DNA from: Arthrobacter sp. zg-Y844
GTDB lineage: Bacteria > Actinomycetota > Actinomycetes > Actinomycetales > Micrococcaceae
Assembly (NCBI RefSeq): GCF_024385465.1
Contig: NZ_JANFLS010000004.1
Location: forward strand, 248,001 to 312,000
Length of the DNA: 64,000 nucleotides
Reading direction: 5' to 3'
A model generated the notes under the pieces. The model did not search any database. It was not told the DNA's origin and saw nothing but the letters and a program-made list of their open reading frames with translations. This document shows positions 46,597-58,100 of the stretch, in pieces; positions within the stretch are counted from its first letter, which is position 1, and each line of letters opens with the position of its first letter. The position numbers were made by a program, and so were the translations under genes.

Positions 46597-48188
46597 AGCG
46601 GCATGTTCCCGTGCTTCTTGGCGGGCAGGGACGCACGCTTGTCCCGCAGTGCCCGCAGGCCCCGGATCAGCTGCAGGCGGGTGTCCGAAGGGGCAATGAC
46701 TGCGTCCACGTACCCGAGCTCGGCCGCCTGGTAGGGGTTGAGCAGCTCATCTTCATATTGCTCAATGTATTGGCGCCGGACGTCCTCGACGTCGCCGCCG
46801 GCGTCGGCCGCTGCCTTGAGCGGCGCGCGGTAGAGGATGTTCACCGCGCCCTGGGCACCCATCACGCCGATCTGCGCAGTGGGCCAGGCGAGGTTGATGT
46901 CGGCGCCGAGCTTCTTGGAACCCATCACGATGTACGCGCCGCCGTAGGCCTTGCGGGTGATGACCGTCAGCTTGGGAACCGTGGCCTCGGCGTAGGCGTA
47001 AAGCAGTTTGGCGCCGCGGCGGATGATGCCCTGGAACTCCTGGTCCTTGCCCGGCAGGAAGCCCGGCACGTCCACGAAGGTCAGGATCGGGATATTGAAG
47101 GCGTCGCAGTTGCGGACAAACCGGGCCGCTTTTTCGGAGGCGGCGATGTCCAGGGTGCCGGCAAACTGCATTGGCTGGTTGGCCACGATGCCTACCGTGT
47201 GGCCCTCCATGCGGCCGTAGCCGATGATCACGTTCGGGGCGTACAGGGCCTGCATTTCCAGGAAGTGCCCGTCATCCAGGACGGTCTCGATGACGGTGCG
47301 GATGTCATAGGGCTGGTTTGCGGAGTCCGGGATCAACTCATCCAGGGCCAGGTCCGCGTCGGTGGTTTCCGGGTCCTGGTCAAACGCGGTCAGCGGTGCT
47401 TCGGCCAGGTTGTTCGACGGCAGGAAATCGAGCAGCTCGCGGACGAACTCGACGGCGTCCTCTTCGTCGGAGGCCAGATAGGCGGAGGTGCCGGTGTTGG
47501 CATTGTGCTGCCGGGCGCCGCCGAGGGTTTCCATATCCACGTCTTCACCGGTGACCGTCTTAATGACGTCGGGACCGGTGATGAACATGTGCGAGGTCTT
47601 GTCCACCATCACCACGTAGTCGGTGAGGGCGGGGGAGTAGGCCGCTCCGCCGGCGGAGGGGCCCATGATCAGTGAGATTTGGGGAACGACGCCGGAGGCG
47701 TGGACATTGTTGCGGAAAATATCGGCGAACATGGCCAGCGAGGCGACGCCTTCCTGGATGCGGGCTCCGCCGCCGTCCAGGATGCCGATCACCGGGCAGC
47801 CGTTGCGCAGGGCGAATTCCTGCACCTTGACGATCTTCTCGCCGTTGACCTGGCTCAGGGAGCCGCCGTAGACGCTGAAGTCCTGGCTGTAGACGGCCAC
47901 GGGGCGTCCGTCCACGGTGGCGTAGCCGGAAACCAGCCCGTCGCCGAGGGGTTTCTTCTTTTCCATGCCGAAAGCGGTGGAGCGGTGCACGGCGAGGGCG
48001 TCGAACTCCACGAAGGACCCGGCGTCCACCAGCAGGTCGATCCGCTCGCGGGCGGTGTGCTTGCCGCGGGCGTGCTGCTTTTCCACTGCCGCCTGCCCCG
48101 AGGGCACCGCTGCCGAGGCCTGCCGGCGCCGGAACTCGGCAATCTTGCCGGCCGTCGTATGCAGGGACAGGTCCTGGTCGATACTCAA
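46593..48188 (-). CDS. Acyl-CoA carboxylase beta (carboxyltransferase) subunit
   Basis: 531 residues from TTG at 48188; GGAGG lies 5 bases upstream. Two crotonase-fold halves: [21 protein letters not shown] with [18 protein letters not shown], and [20 protein letters not shown] with [19 protein letters not shown]. It transfers carboxyl from biotin to acetyl-CoA or propionyl-CoA. The chain-length specificity cannot be read safely. It should pair with the alpha subunit at 39039 and the epsilon subunit directly downstream. Confidence 0.92.
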   Translation of the reverse strand: MSIDQDLSLHTTAGKIAEFRRRQASAAVPSGQAAVEKQHARGKHTARERIDLLVDAGSFVEFDALAVHRSTAFGMEKKKPLGDGLVSGYATVDGRPVAVYSQDFSVYGGSLSQVNGEKIVKVQEFALRNGCPVIGILDGGGARIQEGVASLAMFADIFRNNVHASGVVPQISLIMGPSAGGAAYSPALTDYVVMVDKTSHMFITGPDVIKTVTGEDVDMETLGGARQHNANTGTSAYLASDEEDAVEFVRELLDFLPSNNLAEAPLTAFDQDPETTDADLALDELIPDSANQPYDIRTVIETVLDDGHFLEMQALYAPNVIIGYGRMEGHTVGIVANQPMQFAGTLDIAASEKAARFVRNCDAFNIPILTFVDVPGFLPGKDQEFQGIIRRGAKLLYAYAEATVPKLTVITRKAYGGAYIVMGSKKLGADINLAWPTAQIGVMGAQGAVNILYRAPLKAAADAGGDVEDVRRQYIEQYEDELLNPYQAAELGYVDAVIAPSDTRLQLIRGLRALRDKRASLPAKKHGNMPL

Positions 48189-48400
48189 AGGGGCCTCCGG
48201 GTGCTTCAGTTCAGACGCTGCCGCGCCTTCGGGGAATCCCGAGGATGGGGCAGTGCAGGGCGTTAAGTAGGTTCCGCACAAAATGCGTGACGGTTTACCC
48301 AGTCTAATGAGCCGCGCCGGGGGGACAGAGTGTAGAAAACCTACAATGTCGTCTCCTGCCGGTTGGTCCGGTCCCCGGAAGGGAATCTCCGGAGACATGA

Positions 48401-48418
48401 TGTTACTGGCTAGTAACA
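48401..48418. promoter_or_regulatory. Palindromic operator TGTTACT-N4-AGTAACA
   Basis: Perfect 7-bp arms with a 4-base centre (GGCT) between divergent carboxylase beta and SDR genes, 29 bases before the SDR start. The layout is typical of TetR-family operators in actinobacterial lipid genes. The regulator itself is not in this window. Confidence 0.5.
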
Positions 48419-48434
48419 TAGCTGCAGGGTGCAT

Positions 48435-48440
48435 TACCCT
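48435..48440 (+). promoter_or_regulatory. -10 element TACCCT before SDR gene
   Basis: TACCCT is followed by six bases (GTGGCT) and the ATG at 48447. Leaderless context; the palindrome at 48401-48418 overlaps the expected -35 region. Confidence 0.55.
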
Positions 48441-48446
48441 GTGGCT

Positions 48447-49304
48447 ATGAGCATCCCCAACAGCACCCCGGAAACGGCGTCCCGGTCCCTCGCCGGACGC
48501 ACCATCCTGATGTCCGGCGGAAGCCGCGGCATCGGCCTCGCCATTGCCCTGCGCGCAGCAGCGGACGGCGCCAACATCGCCATGCTCGCCAAAACGGCGG
48601 AGCCGCACCCGAAGCTCGAAGGTACCGTCTACACGGCCGCCGAACAGCTGGAAGCAGCCGGCGGCAAGGCCCTGCCGATCATCGGCGACGTGCGCCGCGA
48701 CGAAGACGTTGCCCGCGCCGTCGAATCCACCATCGAGCAGTTCGGCGGGATCGACATTGTCCTGAACAATGCCTCTGCCATCGACCTTTCCGGCACCGAC
48801 GCCGTGTCGATGAAGAGCTATGACCTGATGGCCGACATCAACACCCGCGGCACGTTTATGCTTTCCAAGTTCTCCCTGGACGCCCTGCGCCGGTCCGGCA
48901 ACGGCCACATCCTCACCCTGTCCCCGCCCCTGAACCTGGATCCCAAGTGGGCCGGCGGCTACCTGGCGTACACCATGGCCAAGTACGGTATGTCCCTCAC
49001 CACGCTCGGCCTGGCCGAGGAACTGAAGAACGACGGCGTGTCCGTGAACTCGCTCTGGCCGGTGACCGGCATTAACACCGCGGCCATCCGCAACATGCCC
49101 GGAGGGGACAAGCTCGCCGCGGCCTCCCGCAGCGCTGACATCATGGCGGACGCCGCACACGCGATCCTCACCCGTCCGAGCGGACAGTCCACCGGCAACT
49201 TCTACACCGACGAAGAGGTGCTGCGCGAGGAAGGAATCACGGATTTCAGCCGCTATGCTCCCGGAGTGCCCGCGGACAAGCTGATGCCGGACTTCTTCCT
49301 CTAA
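48447..49304 (+). CDS. Short-chain dehydrogenase (HSDL2-like)
   Basis: 285 residues from the ATG at 48447, which fits the leaderless promoter. Classical SDR: cofactor motif [26 protein letters not shown], and the active-site YxxxK in [12 protein letters not shown]. The Ser position reads [11 protein letters not shown] as in hydroxysteroid dehydrogenase-like protein 2. Additional [23 protein letters not shown] is a family hallmark. The proposed role is in lipid metabolism; the substrate is unknown. Divergent from the carboxylase beta gene across a shared operator-like palindrome. Confidence 0.85.
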   Translation: MSIPNSTPETASRSLAGRTILMSGGSRGIGLAIALRAAADGANIAMLAKTAEPHPKLEGTVYTAAEQLEAAGGKALPIIGDVRRDEDVARAVESTIEQFGGIDIVLNNASAIDLSGTDAVSMKSYDLMADINTRGTFMLSKFSLDALRRSGNGHILTLSPPLNLDPKWAGGYLAYTMAKYGMSLTTLGLAEELKNDGVSVNSLWPVTGINTAAIRNMPGGDKLAAASRSADIMADAAHAILTRPSGQSTGNFYTDEEVLREEGITDFSRYAPGVPADKLMPDFFL

Positions 49305-49350
49305 CCCGCGCTGCAGGACCGGGCGCGAAGGGAATGTCAGGGCGCCCGCG

Positions 49351-49356
49351 TAAGAT
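49351..49356 (+). promoter_or_regulatory. -10 element TAAGAT before birA
   Basis: TAAGAT is followed by seven bases (CGGAAGA) and the ATG at 49364. GGAAGA may double as a weak ribosome site. Confidence 0.45.
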
Positions 49357-49363
49357 CGGAAGA

Positions 49364-50251
49364 ATGCAACTGCACTACTCCAGCATGGAAAGACCGGCCC
49401 TGGACCCCGGCCGCCTGAGGGCGGCACTGGTGGTACCCAACGGTCCCTTCGCTGCGCTGGAAGTGGTGGCGGAGACCGGATCCACCAATACGGATCTGGC
49501 GGACGCCGCACGGCTGCGCCCCTGGGAGGTCGCGGACCTGACCGTCCTGACCGCTGAGCTGCAGACGGCAGGCCGCGGCCGGATGGACCGCAGCTGGGTG
49601 GCCCCCGAGCGTTCCTCGCTGTTCGTCAGCGTGCTGCTGCGTCCGGCGGGCCCGTCCGGACGCCCCCTGCCCACAACCTCCTATGGCTGGTTGTCGTTGC
49701 TGGCTGCCCTGGCCATGGCCGAAAGCGTGGCGGCGCGCACCGGCGTCGAAGCCCGGTTGAAATGGCCGAACGACGTCATGGTGGACGGGCGGAAACTCGC
49801 CGGAGTGCTGGCCCAGTTGGTTCCGGCATCCGACGGCGGCCCGCCGGCCGTGGTGGTCGGCGCCGGCCTGAACGTGAGCCTCACGGACGAAGACCTGCCC
49901 GTCACCACCGCCACCAGCCTGTTGATGGAGTATGCGTCCACTACGGACCGGAACGTCCTGCTGCAGGATTACCTGTTGGCGTTGGCAGCCCGGTACCGGT
50001 CCTTCTGCTCGGTGGACGGCGATCCGGAGGCAGTGCCTGCCGGATCCCGGGAGGCACTGCGGGACGAGGTGTCGGCACGCCTGGGCACCCTGGGCCGCGG
50101 CGTAAGCGCACAGCTGCCCGGCGGCGGCGTCCTTACCGGCCGTGCCGTTGCCCTGGCGCCCACGGGTGCCCTCGTCATTGTCGACGACGCCGGCGCCACG
50201 CATACCGTCAGCGCGGCCGACGTCGTACACCTGCGCCCCGAGCAGCCGTGA
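49364..50251 (+). CDS. birA: Biotin--[acetyl-CoA-carboxylase] ligase
   Basis: 295 residues from the ATG at 49364; upstream residues are not conserved. Signature: [15 protein letters not shown], then the biotin/ATP loop [37 protein letters not shown] and [17 protein letters not shown]. The C-terminal ~55 residues form the small SH3-like domain. There is no N-terminal HTH, so it is a monofunctional (class I) ligase that does not repress biotin genes itself. It biotinylates the carboxylase alpha subunit encoded at 39039. Confidence 0.92.
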   Translation: MQLHYSSMERPALDPGRLRAALVVPNGPFAALEVVAETGSTNTDLADAARLRPWEVADLTVLTAELQTAGRGRMDRSWVAPERSSLFVSVLLRPAGPSGRPLPTTSYGWLSLLAALAMAESVAARTGVEARLKWPNDVMVDGRKLAGVLAQLVPASDGGPPAVVVGAGLNVSLTDEDLPVTTATSLLMEYASTTDRNVLLQDYLLALAARYRSFCSVDGDPEAVPAGSREALRDEVSARLGTLGRGVSAQLPGGGVLTGRAVALAPTGALVIVDDAGATHTVSAADVVHLRPEQP

Positions 50252-50285
50252 GGGCTGAACCTACCCGCCTGCCGGGAGGCGACCC

Positions 50286-50855
50286 GTGCGCCTGAAACTC
50301 TCTCCCGGCGAGCACATCATCGCCGCGGGCCGCCCGCACGCCCGTTCCCTGTGGAAACCGCTGGTGCTCGCCGGAATCACCGGAGCCCTGGCCGGTTACG
50401 CCTTGGGCTGGCTAAGCCGGGACTCGCTGCCCGGACAGCTGGCCGAATTCAGCCCCTACCTGCAGCCGGCGGTTGTGGCGCTGGCCGTGCTGCTGCTGGC
50501 CCGCTACGCCGTTCCGCCCGTGCTGCGCTGGCTTGCCGGACGCATCATCCTCACCGACCGGAGGCTGATCCAGCGGCAGGGAGTGCTGATGCGCCGCGAG
50601 CACGAGATTGCCCTTGCCGCCATTTACCAGCTGGAAATCCGGCAGTCCGTGACGGACCGGATGCAGCGCAGCGGCACCCTCATCCTCGACCTGGGGCATG
50701 GGCGGATTATGCAGTATCCGGCGGTGCCGGAGGTGCACCGTTTCCGCTCCATGGTGGTCGCCGCCATCGGCCAGCTGCCGCTGACTGCCATGTTTGATGG
50801 TGTAGATATGGAAACAGACGGGGAATACGACTACGAAGGGAGGGACGATGACTGA
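50286..50855 (+). CDS. PH domain-containing membrane protein
   Basis: 189 residues with GTG start and GGGAGG 6 bases upstream. Two TM helices (~25-45 and 57-80) are followed by a bacterial PH (bPH2) domain with GRIILTDRRLIQRQGVLMRREHEI and DRMQRSGTLILDLGHG. The C-terminus is acidic. Function unknown. It overlaps the cyclase gene by 8 bases; the same order (PH protein, cyclase) suggests a functional link. Confidence 0.8.
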   Translation: MRLKLSPGEHIIAAGRPHARSLWKPLVLAGITGALAGYALGWLSRDSLPGQLAEFSPYLQPAVVALAVLLLARYAVPPVLRWLAGRIILTDRRLIQRQGVLMRREHEIALAAIYQLEIRQSVTDRMQRSGTLILDLGHGRIMQYPAVPEVHRFRSMVVAAIGQLPLTAMFDGVDMETDGEYDYEGRDDD

Positions 50856-51996
50856 TACCGGCCACGGCGAGCTCGGTTCCGCGAACCACCCCGAACCGAC
50901 GACCCCGCCCGTGCAGCCCGTTCCGGTGCCCCGTCCCGACTACACCCATGCCAGTACCGGCACCGAGATCGACCGGGAGGACGTGCGCAAGCTTGAGGCG
51001 CAGCTGCTCGGCGGCCCGCGTACGCTTCGCCGCCGTGAAGCCGCCGCCGAAGCGGGCGTGTCCCTGCTTTCCGCGCGCAAGCTCTGGCGGGCCATGGGTT
51101 TCCCCAACCTTGACGACGACGCCGTCTTCTTCACCGAACAGGACCGCGAGGCCCTGAGCACCGTGATCGAACTGGTGCGCGACGAGCAGCTCACCGAGGA
51201 TGCAGCCATCTCCATCATGCGGTCCATCGGCCAGATGACGGACCGGATGGTGGTCTGGCAGGTCGAAGCGCTGGTGGAGGAAATGGTGGTCCGCCGCGGT
51301 ATCACCGACGCCGAAGCCCGCAAGCGGCTGGTCGAGGCTCTTCCCGGCCTGATCGAGCCGCTCGAAAAGACCCTCGTTTACGCCTGGAAACGCCAGCTCA
51401 ACGCGGCCGTCCAGCGCCTGGCCCTGCGTGCCGAGGCAGGCCTGGCCAGCCACGACGACGCCGCCTCCGATGACGCGCCGCTGCCGTTGGCGCGCGCCGT
51501 CGGTTTTGCCGACCTCGTCTCCTACACCAGCCTTTCCCGGCAAATGAATGAGAAGACCCTGGCCCAGATGGTGCAGCGCTTCGAGCACAAGTGCGCAGAG
51601 ATCATCTCGGTGGGCGGCGGACGGCTGGTGAAGACCATCGGTGACGAAGTCCTCTTCAACGCCGAGAGCCCGGAGGCCGGAGCGGAGATTTCGCTGGCGC
51701 TGGCGAAGGCCTTTACCGAGGACGATCTGCTGCCCTCTGCCCGGGTGTCCCTGGTCTGGGGCCGGGTGCTTTCCCGGCTTGGCGATATCTACGGACCCAC
51801 CGTCAACCTTGCTTCCCGGCTCACCTCCCTGGCCGAACCCGGTACGGTCCTTACCGATGCCTCCACTGCCGCGGCGCTGAAGGACAACCCCAAGTTCGTG
51901 CTCATCCCGCACCAGCCGCGCAACGTGCGCGGGTTCGGTGAAATCCATCCGGTGACCCTGGCCCGGGGGACCGGATCCGGCCTCGTGCTGGACTAG
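50848..51996 (+). CDS. Class III adenylate/guanylate cyclase with regulatory domain
   Basis: 382 residues, cytosolic. Residues ~35-200 match the N-terminal regulatory domain of Rv1264-type cyclases (AAEAGVSLLSARKLWRAMGFP, FTEQDREALSTVIELVRDEQLTEDAAI). The class III catalytic domain (~210-375) has FADLVSYTSLSRQM (metal Asp), KTIGDEVLFNAESPEAG (Lys and second Asp) and GDIYGPTVNLASRLTSL. In Rv1264 the N-domain makes the enzyme pH-sensitive; that property here is inference. GGGAGG is 4 bases upstream of the ATG. Confidence 0.87.
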   Translation: MTDTGHGELGSANHPEPTTPPVQPVPVPRPDYTHASTGTEIDREDVRKLEAQLLGGPRTLRRREAAAEAGVSLLSARKLWRAMGFPNLDDDAVFFTEQDREALSTVIELVRDEQLTEDAAISIMRSIGQMTDRMVVWQVEALVEEMVVRRGITDAEARKRLVEALPGLIEPLEKTLVYAWKRQLNAAVQRLALRAEAGLASHDDAASDDAPLPLARAVGFADLVSYTSLSRQMNEKTLAQMVQRFEHKCAEIISVGGGRLVKTIGDEVLFNAESPEAGAEISLALAKAFTEDDLLPSARVSLVWGRVLSRLGDIYGPTVNLASRLTSLAEPGTVLTDASTAAALKDNPKFVLIPHQPRNVRGFGEIHPVTLARGTGSGLVLD

Positions 51997-52030
51997 CGGA
52001 CCCTCCGGCCCCTCGGCTTTGCGGGCCTGC

Positions 52031-52048
52031 GGGTGAGGTAGCTCACCC
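52031..52048. promoter_or_regulatory. Inverted repeat GGGTGAG-N4-CTCACCC upstream of FN3 operon
   Basis: Perfect 7-bp arms with a 4-base centre, 107 bases before the FN3 gene start. It could be an operator or a terminator of the cyclase gene. Confidence 0.4.
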
Positions 52049-52154
52049 ACCCCTGGGATTTGTGCAACACTATGCGGTGGAACTGCTGTGTCCGCCGCGT
52101 TGTCCCCGGTGGAGCCACGGTTCCGGTGCAGGTTCATAACCAGGGGGAAACATC

Positions 52155-55100
52155 GTGGCAGTGCTCGGGGGAAAAGCACGTCTGCTTAGCCGTAGGCGGC
52201 GGAAAGCAGTCTCGGTAGGGTCGGCTGTCGCCGTGACCACGGCGTTGGTCACCGGCGCATTGCTTTATCCCGGCTTTGCCAGTGCCGACGTGGACCTGAA
52301 CGACGGCGGTGTCTGGGTCACCAACCGGACCCAGGGCATGGTCGGCCACCTGAACTACCCCTCCAAGCTCCTGGACGGCGGCTACACCGCCAACAGCGAC
52401 AATTTTGATGTCCTGCAGAACGCCGGCACCGTCTTCAACCTGAACACCGACCAGTCCAAGATCAGCCCCGTGGACGTGGCCAACGTGGTCCGCGGTGCGG
52501 AAGTCCAGCTTCCCGGTACGGCCGCTTTCTCTTTCGGCACCGAGACCGTGGCGGTCACCGACCCGGCACAGGGCAGGGTCTGGATTACCCCTGTCAGCGA
52601 GATGGGCTTCTTCAGCGACGGGGAAACCGAGCCCGTACTGGAAGGGAACCCCGGGGTGCTTGCCGCGGTTTCCGCCGGTGACCACGTGGTGGTGGCAGCA
52701 CCGGAAGACGGCATGCTCTACACCTTCGAGAAGGATGAAGACGGCGGCTACGGAGAACCCGAGGAGCAGGAAGCCCCGGCGCTGAAGGACTTCAAGGACG
52801 CGCAGATCGCCGCCGTCGGAAACCAGGCCGTGGTCCTGAACACGGAGACCGAAACGCTGCTGCTGCCCAACGGTGACACGGTCGGCATTCCTGGCTCCAA
52901 GAACGCCAAACTCCAGCAGAGCGGGCCGGCGAGCGACTTCGTGGCCATAGCCACGGAGGAAGCACTTATCCTCCAGCCGCTCGACGGCGGAGATCCGGAA
53001 GTCACGGACATCGACGCCGGCGGCGGGGCCGCCGCGCCGGTGAAGCTGGGGGACTGCGTATACGCAGCCTGGGCGGGAGCCGGAACCCACGTGCGGAACT
53101 GCGGCAACGATGCCGAAGACGCCCGCGAAGACATCCCCGACCTCACCGCCTCCTCCGAACTGGTGTTCCGGGTCAACCGGGACGTGGTGGTGCTCAACGA
53201 TGTCAACGGCGGTGACGTCTGGCTGGTGCTCGAAAACATGCAGCTGGTGGATAACTGGGGAGACATCATTCCGCCCCAGCAGGATTCGAGTGACGACGAG
53301 GAAGAGTCCGCCAGCGAAAACCCGGTGAACACCCTGCCCGACCGCACCACGGAAAACCGTCCGCCTTCGGCCGCTGATGACCAGCTTGGCGCCCGGGCCG
53401 GACGCACCACCATCCTCCAGGTGCTGGACAATGACAGCGACCCCGACGGGGACCTCCTGACCGCTTCGGTGGTCGGCGGCCAGCCCCTGGTCGGTTCGGT
53501 GCAGCCCATCTACAACGGTGCCGCCCTGCAGATTGTCATTCCCTCCGGCACACCGGCCGGAACCGGCAGCTTCACCTACGAGATCACTGACGGCCGGGGC
53601 GGCACGGACACGGCCACCGTGACGGTCACGGTGCCCGGCGCGGGAACCAACACCCCGCCTGAGCCGCGCCGCAGCACAAAGATCCTGCTGGAACAGGGGA
53701 AATCCGTCAGCCAGAACATCCTCAACGACTGGAAAGACGCTGACGGGGACGACCTGGTCCTGACCGATGCCCAAATGACGGAAGACGGCGACCAGGTCCA
53801 CCCGAACTCGGACGGCTTGCTGGATTTCCGGGACGTCGGCAAGACCCAGGGGATCAAGGAAGTGCCGATCACGGTGTCGGACGGCACTGACGAGGTGGAA
53901 GGCATCGTGACGTTCGACGTCCGCCCCACCGGCGTCCTGCCTCCGGTGGTGAACTTCGACCACTTCACCGCCACGGTGGACCAGCACATCCAGATGTTCC
54001 CGTTGAAGAATGACTTGGACCCGGCCGGCGGCCAGCTTTCGCTGGCCAAGGCGGAGGGGGAGAACGGCCTGGCGCTGACGCCGGACTACCAAACGGGTTC
54101 CATTGGCTTCCTGCCCACGGAGCCGGGGACCTACTACATCGAGTACCTGGTCACGAACGGTCCGCAAAGCGCCAGCGGCCTGATCCGCGTTGATGCACAG
54201 CCTGCGGGCCGGCAGGGAGCTCCGGTGGCCGTGCGCGACGTCGCCCTGCTTCCCAGCGGCGGCAGCGTGCTTGTGGACGTGCTTGGCAACGATACGGACC
54301 CGGCCGGCGGCCTGCTGGTTGTCCAGTCCGTCACCTCTGCACTCGAAACGCCCGTGAACGTGGCTGTCCTGGACCGCAACCTCCTGCAGATCCATGACGT
54401 GCGGGGGCTGGACCGGCAGATGACGATCGAATATGCCGTCTCGAACGGAACGTCCACGGCAACGGGTGAAGTCAATGTCATCCCGGTTGACCGTCCTGAA
54501 ACGGTGCTGCCCCCGGTCACCGGTCCCGACGAAGCGGTGGTCCGGGTGGGGGACGTGGTGACCATCCCGGTGCTGGACAATGATTCCTCGCCGGTGGGAG
54601 AGAAGCTGACGCTGAATCCGGTACTTCCGCAGTCGGTGGATCCGGCCGACGGACAAATGTTCGTTTCGGAGGACAAACTGCGCTTCGTGGCGGGCCAGAC
54701 TGCGAAGACCGTGTACGCCATCTATGAGGTCTCAGACGAGTCCGGGCAGAAAAACTCGGCCCAGGTCCGCATCAACATCCGACCCCGCGACGACGAGAAA
54801 AACACACCCCCCATCCCGCAGAACGTGGAAGGGCGTGTGGTCGCAGGCGCCACGGTGCGCATCCCGATTCCGCTGGACGGGTTGGACTCGGACGGCGATT
54901 CCGTGGTCCTGAACGGTATTGGTTCCGCGCCGACCCTGGGAGCGGCGCTCGCGGGTCCCAACTACATTGACTACACGGCCCTTGCCCAGTCGGCAGGAAC
55001 GGACACCTTCACCTATACGGTGCGTGACCGTCTGGGCCTGGAGAACACCGGCACGGTGCAGGTTGGTATCGCCCCGGCGGCCGAGGCCAACCAGAGACCG

Positions 55101-58100
55101 GTGGCCGTTGATGACGTCGTGGCGCTGCGGCCGGGCCGCGCCCATGCCATGTCCGTGCTTCGAAACGATTCGGATCCGGACGGGGACCCGGTTTCCCTTA
55201 ACGTAGCGGCCATAACAAGCAGTGATCCGGCACTGGAAACCCGCGGAGATCCGCCGAGGCTGCTGTTCTCCGCCCCGGAGACACCGGGGGTTTACAGCAT
55301 CAGCTATGGACTCAAGGACAACCGCGGGGCGTCGACAACCGGCAATGTGACCGTGACCTCGGACGAGAATGCCCCGCTGCTGCCGCCGCTCTCGCGTGAT
55401 GATCTGGTGGACGTTAGCGAGATCCGTGACCAGAGCTTCGTGGAAGTTCCCGTACTGGAAAACGACGAGGATCCTGACGGGCTTGCCACGGAGATGGAAG
55501 TGCGGATCCTCGGTGACCATCCGGGCGCGTCCGTCTCCGGCGACGGCGTCGTCCGGGTCGACTTGGCAACCGAGGCACAGATCGTCCCGTACACGGCGGT
55601 GGACCAGGACGGCGGAACATCGAGCGCCATCATCTGGGTACCCGGCCTGGGCACCCAATATCCCATGCTGCGGCAGGGCGAGCCGCTGGAAGTGCGCGCC
55701 GGAAGCACCCTGGACCTTAACCTCAAGAGTCTGGTAACCGTGCGGGACGGGCATACTCCGCGCGTCACCACGGCCGAACGCATCAAGGCCATCGGTACCA
55801 AGGACGGCGGGGTCCGGATCATCAGTCCAACGGTCCTTCGTTATGCTCCCCATCCGGATTATTCGGGGCTCGGTTCGGTCACCTTCGAGGTAACCGACGG
55901 CGTGAGCGCGGAGGATCCGGAGGGTTTGAAGGCCACCTTGACCGTGTTGGTGAACGTTATTCCGCTGCCGGCCCAGAACTTCCCGCCCACCATCAGCTCG
56001 GGCTCCCTGGAAACCGCAAAGGGGGAAGCCCCGTCCGTGCTGGACCTGGCTTCCCTGGCCTCCGACCCGAACCCGGAGGACGCTGGCCGGCTCCGGTTCC
56101 GCCTGGAAGGGTCGGTGCCGCTGGGCTTCGACGCCAAGCTGGACGGAAGCCTCCTTGAGGTAAGCGCACGCGATGACGCCGCCGTCGGCACACTGGGTGA
56201 GCTCTCGGTGTCGGTGACGGACGGCCGCGGGGACCTGGTCATCGGGCGGGTGGACCTCATCGTCCTGGCCTCGAACCGCCCACTTCCCGTCGCCAACGAC
56301 GACATTGTTCCGGATGCGGTCCAGGGCCGTGCCGTCACGGTTCCGGTCCTGGCCAACGACGTCAATCCTTTCGAAGACAAGCCGCTCGAACTGGTCGACG
56401 TGGCAGCGGACGGAAACGGAACCGCTGTGCGCCAGGGGGACTCCGTTGTGGTCACGCCGGGGGCCGACTTCGTGGGCAACATGACCGTCCGCTACACAAT
56501 CAGGGACCGCACCGGCGAACCCGGGCGTAACGCCGTCGGACAGATTCGCCTGACGGTGCAGGGGAAACCCGCGGCGCCCTCCACTCCGGTGATTGAGTCC
56601 ACCCGCAGCCGCACCGTGGTGCTGGCCTGGAATCCGCCGGCGGCCAACGGGTCACCCATTACCGGGTACACCGTGACTGCGGCCAACGGTTTCAGCCAGG
56701 CCTGCCCGGCCACCACCTGCACGTTGACCGGACTGACCAACAACGTGGAGTACGTCTTCCGGGTCACGGCGACCAACGCGAACGGCACCTCCGCGCCGTC
56801 GCCCACGTCTGCAGTGGCCAGGCCCGATACGCAGCCGGGCCGCCCGGCGCCGCCCGGCCTGGTCTACGGCGACAAGGAGCTTACGGTGAACTGGGTGGCG
56901 CCGCCCAACGAGGGTTCACCCATCACCGGTTACGACCTCCAGATTTCCCCGGCGCCGCCCAACGGGGTCTCGCAGAAGTCCGCTCCGGCGGCAGGGGGCT
57001 CGATCACGTGGGGTTCCCTCGAGAACGGGACCAGCTACCGCGTCCGGATCCAGGCGCGCAATCTGGCCCCCGACCCGTCGGAGTGGAGCGAGTATTCCGT
57101 CCCGGAAACCCCCAACGGGCTGCCGGGTGCCCCGGGCATACCGAACACTATTACCGCTCAGCCGGTGGGCACCGAATCGCAGCTCAAAATCGGCTGGGAG
57201 GCAGCACCGAACAACGGCGCTCCGATCGACAAGTATGAGGTGCTGGTTTTCCAGAACGGCGCCCAGGTGGGAACCTTCCCCGGCACGGCCGAGACGGGCA
57301 CCACCATCACGGTGTCCAACTCGGAAGAGGATTACTCCTATGCAGTGCGTGCCCACAACCGTTCCGGATGGGGCGAAACCGGACCCATGTCGGCGCCGCG
57401 CCGGGCACGGGGTAATCCGGAGCCCCCGCAGCCTCCCACGCTGGTTGCCGACAACACGTCCAAGGCCGGCGGAGCGGTAAAGATAACCTTCACCGAGCTC
57501 AGCAAGGAGCAGCGGAACGGTGCCAAGGCGGGCGAGATTGTCTACTACGCGTACTTCAGCAACGGCACTACCGTCCCGGTGACGAACGGCCAGGTCCTGT
57601 ACGGCTTCACCAACGGTAATGCCATTACGGCCTCGCTCACGGCCTCCGTCAGCTTTGACGGAGCCAGGTATGAGAGTCCGCAAAGCGCCGCGGCGGCAGA
57701 GGTGAAACCCTACGGTGCGGCGGGGAAACCCGTTCTCGGCGGGTTCGACGGTAACCCCCAGAGCATCCGCGCGACGGTGACCTGGCAGCCGCCGGACCCC
57801 AGCGTCCACGACACCCGTGAGGTCTGGGTGCAGATCAATGACGAGCCGTTCACACCCCAGTACGGCCTTTCCGGCCAGCTTGAGCTGGGCAACCAGCTGA
57901 AACAGGACGTTACGGTGCGGGCCTACTCGGTGAACTCCCTGGGGACCAAGAGCGACGTGGTGGAGCGGATATACAAGACGGGTATCCCGTTCTCCGGCAC
58001 GGTGAACAAGCTGACGTGCTGGAGCCACCCGGAGAGGCCGGTAAAACCCGTGGCCGAGTATTGCCTCACCGGCGCCCCGGCAATCGACGCGACAGTAGAG

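Noticed and set aside
48189-49511. Upstream extension of the carboxylase beta frame
   Set aside because: It crosses the divergent promoter region and runs antisense to the SDR gene; a TTG with GGAGG at 48188 fits the family start.
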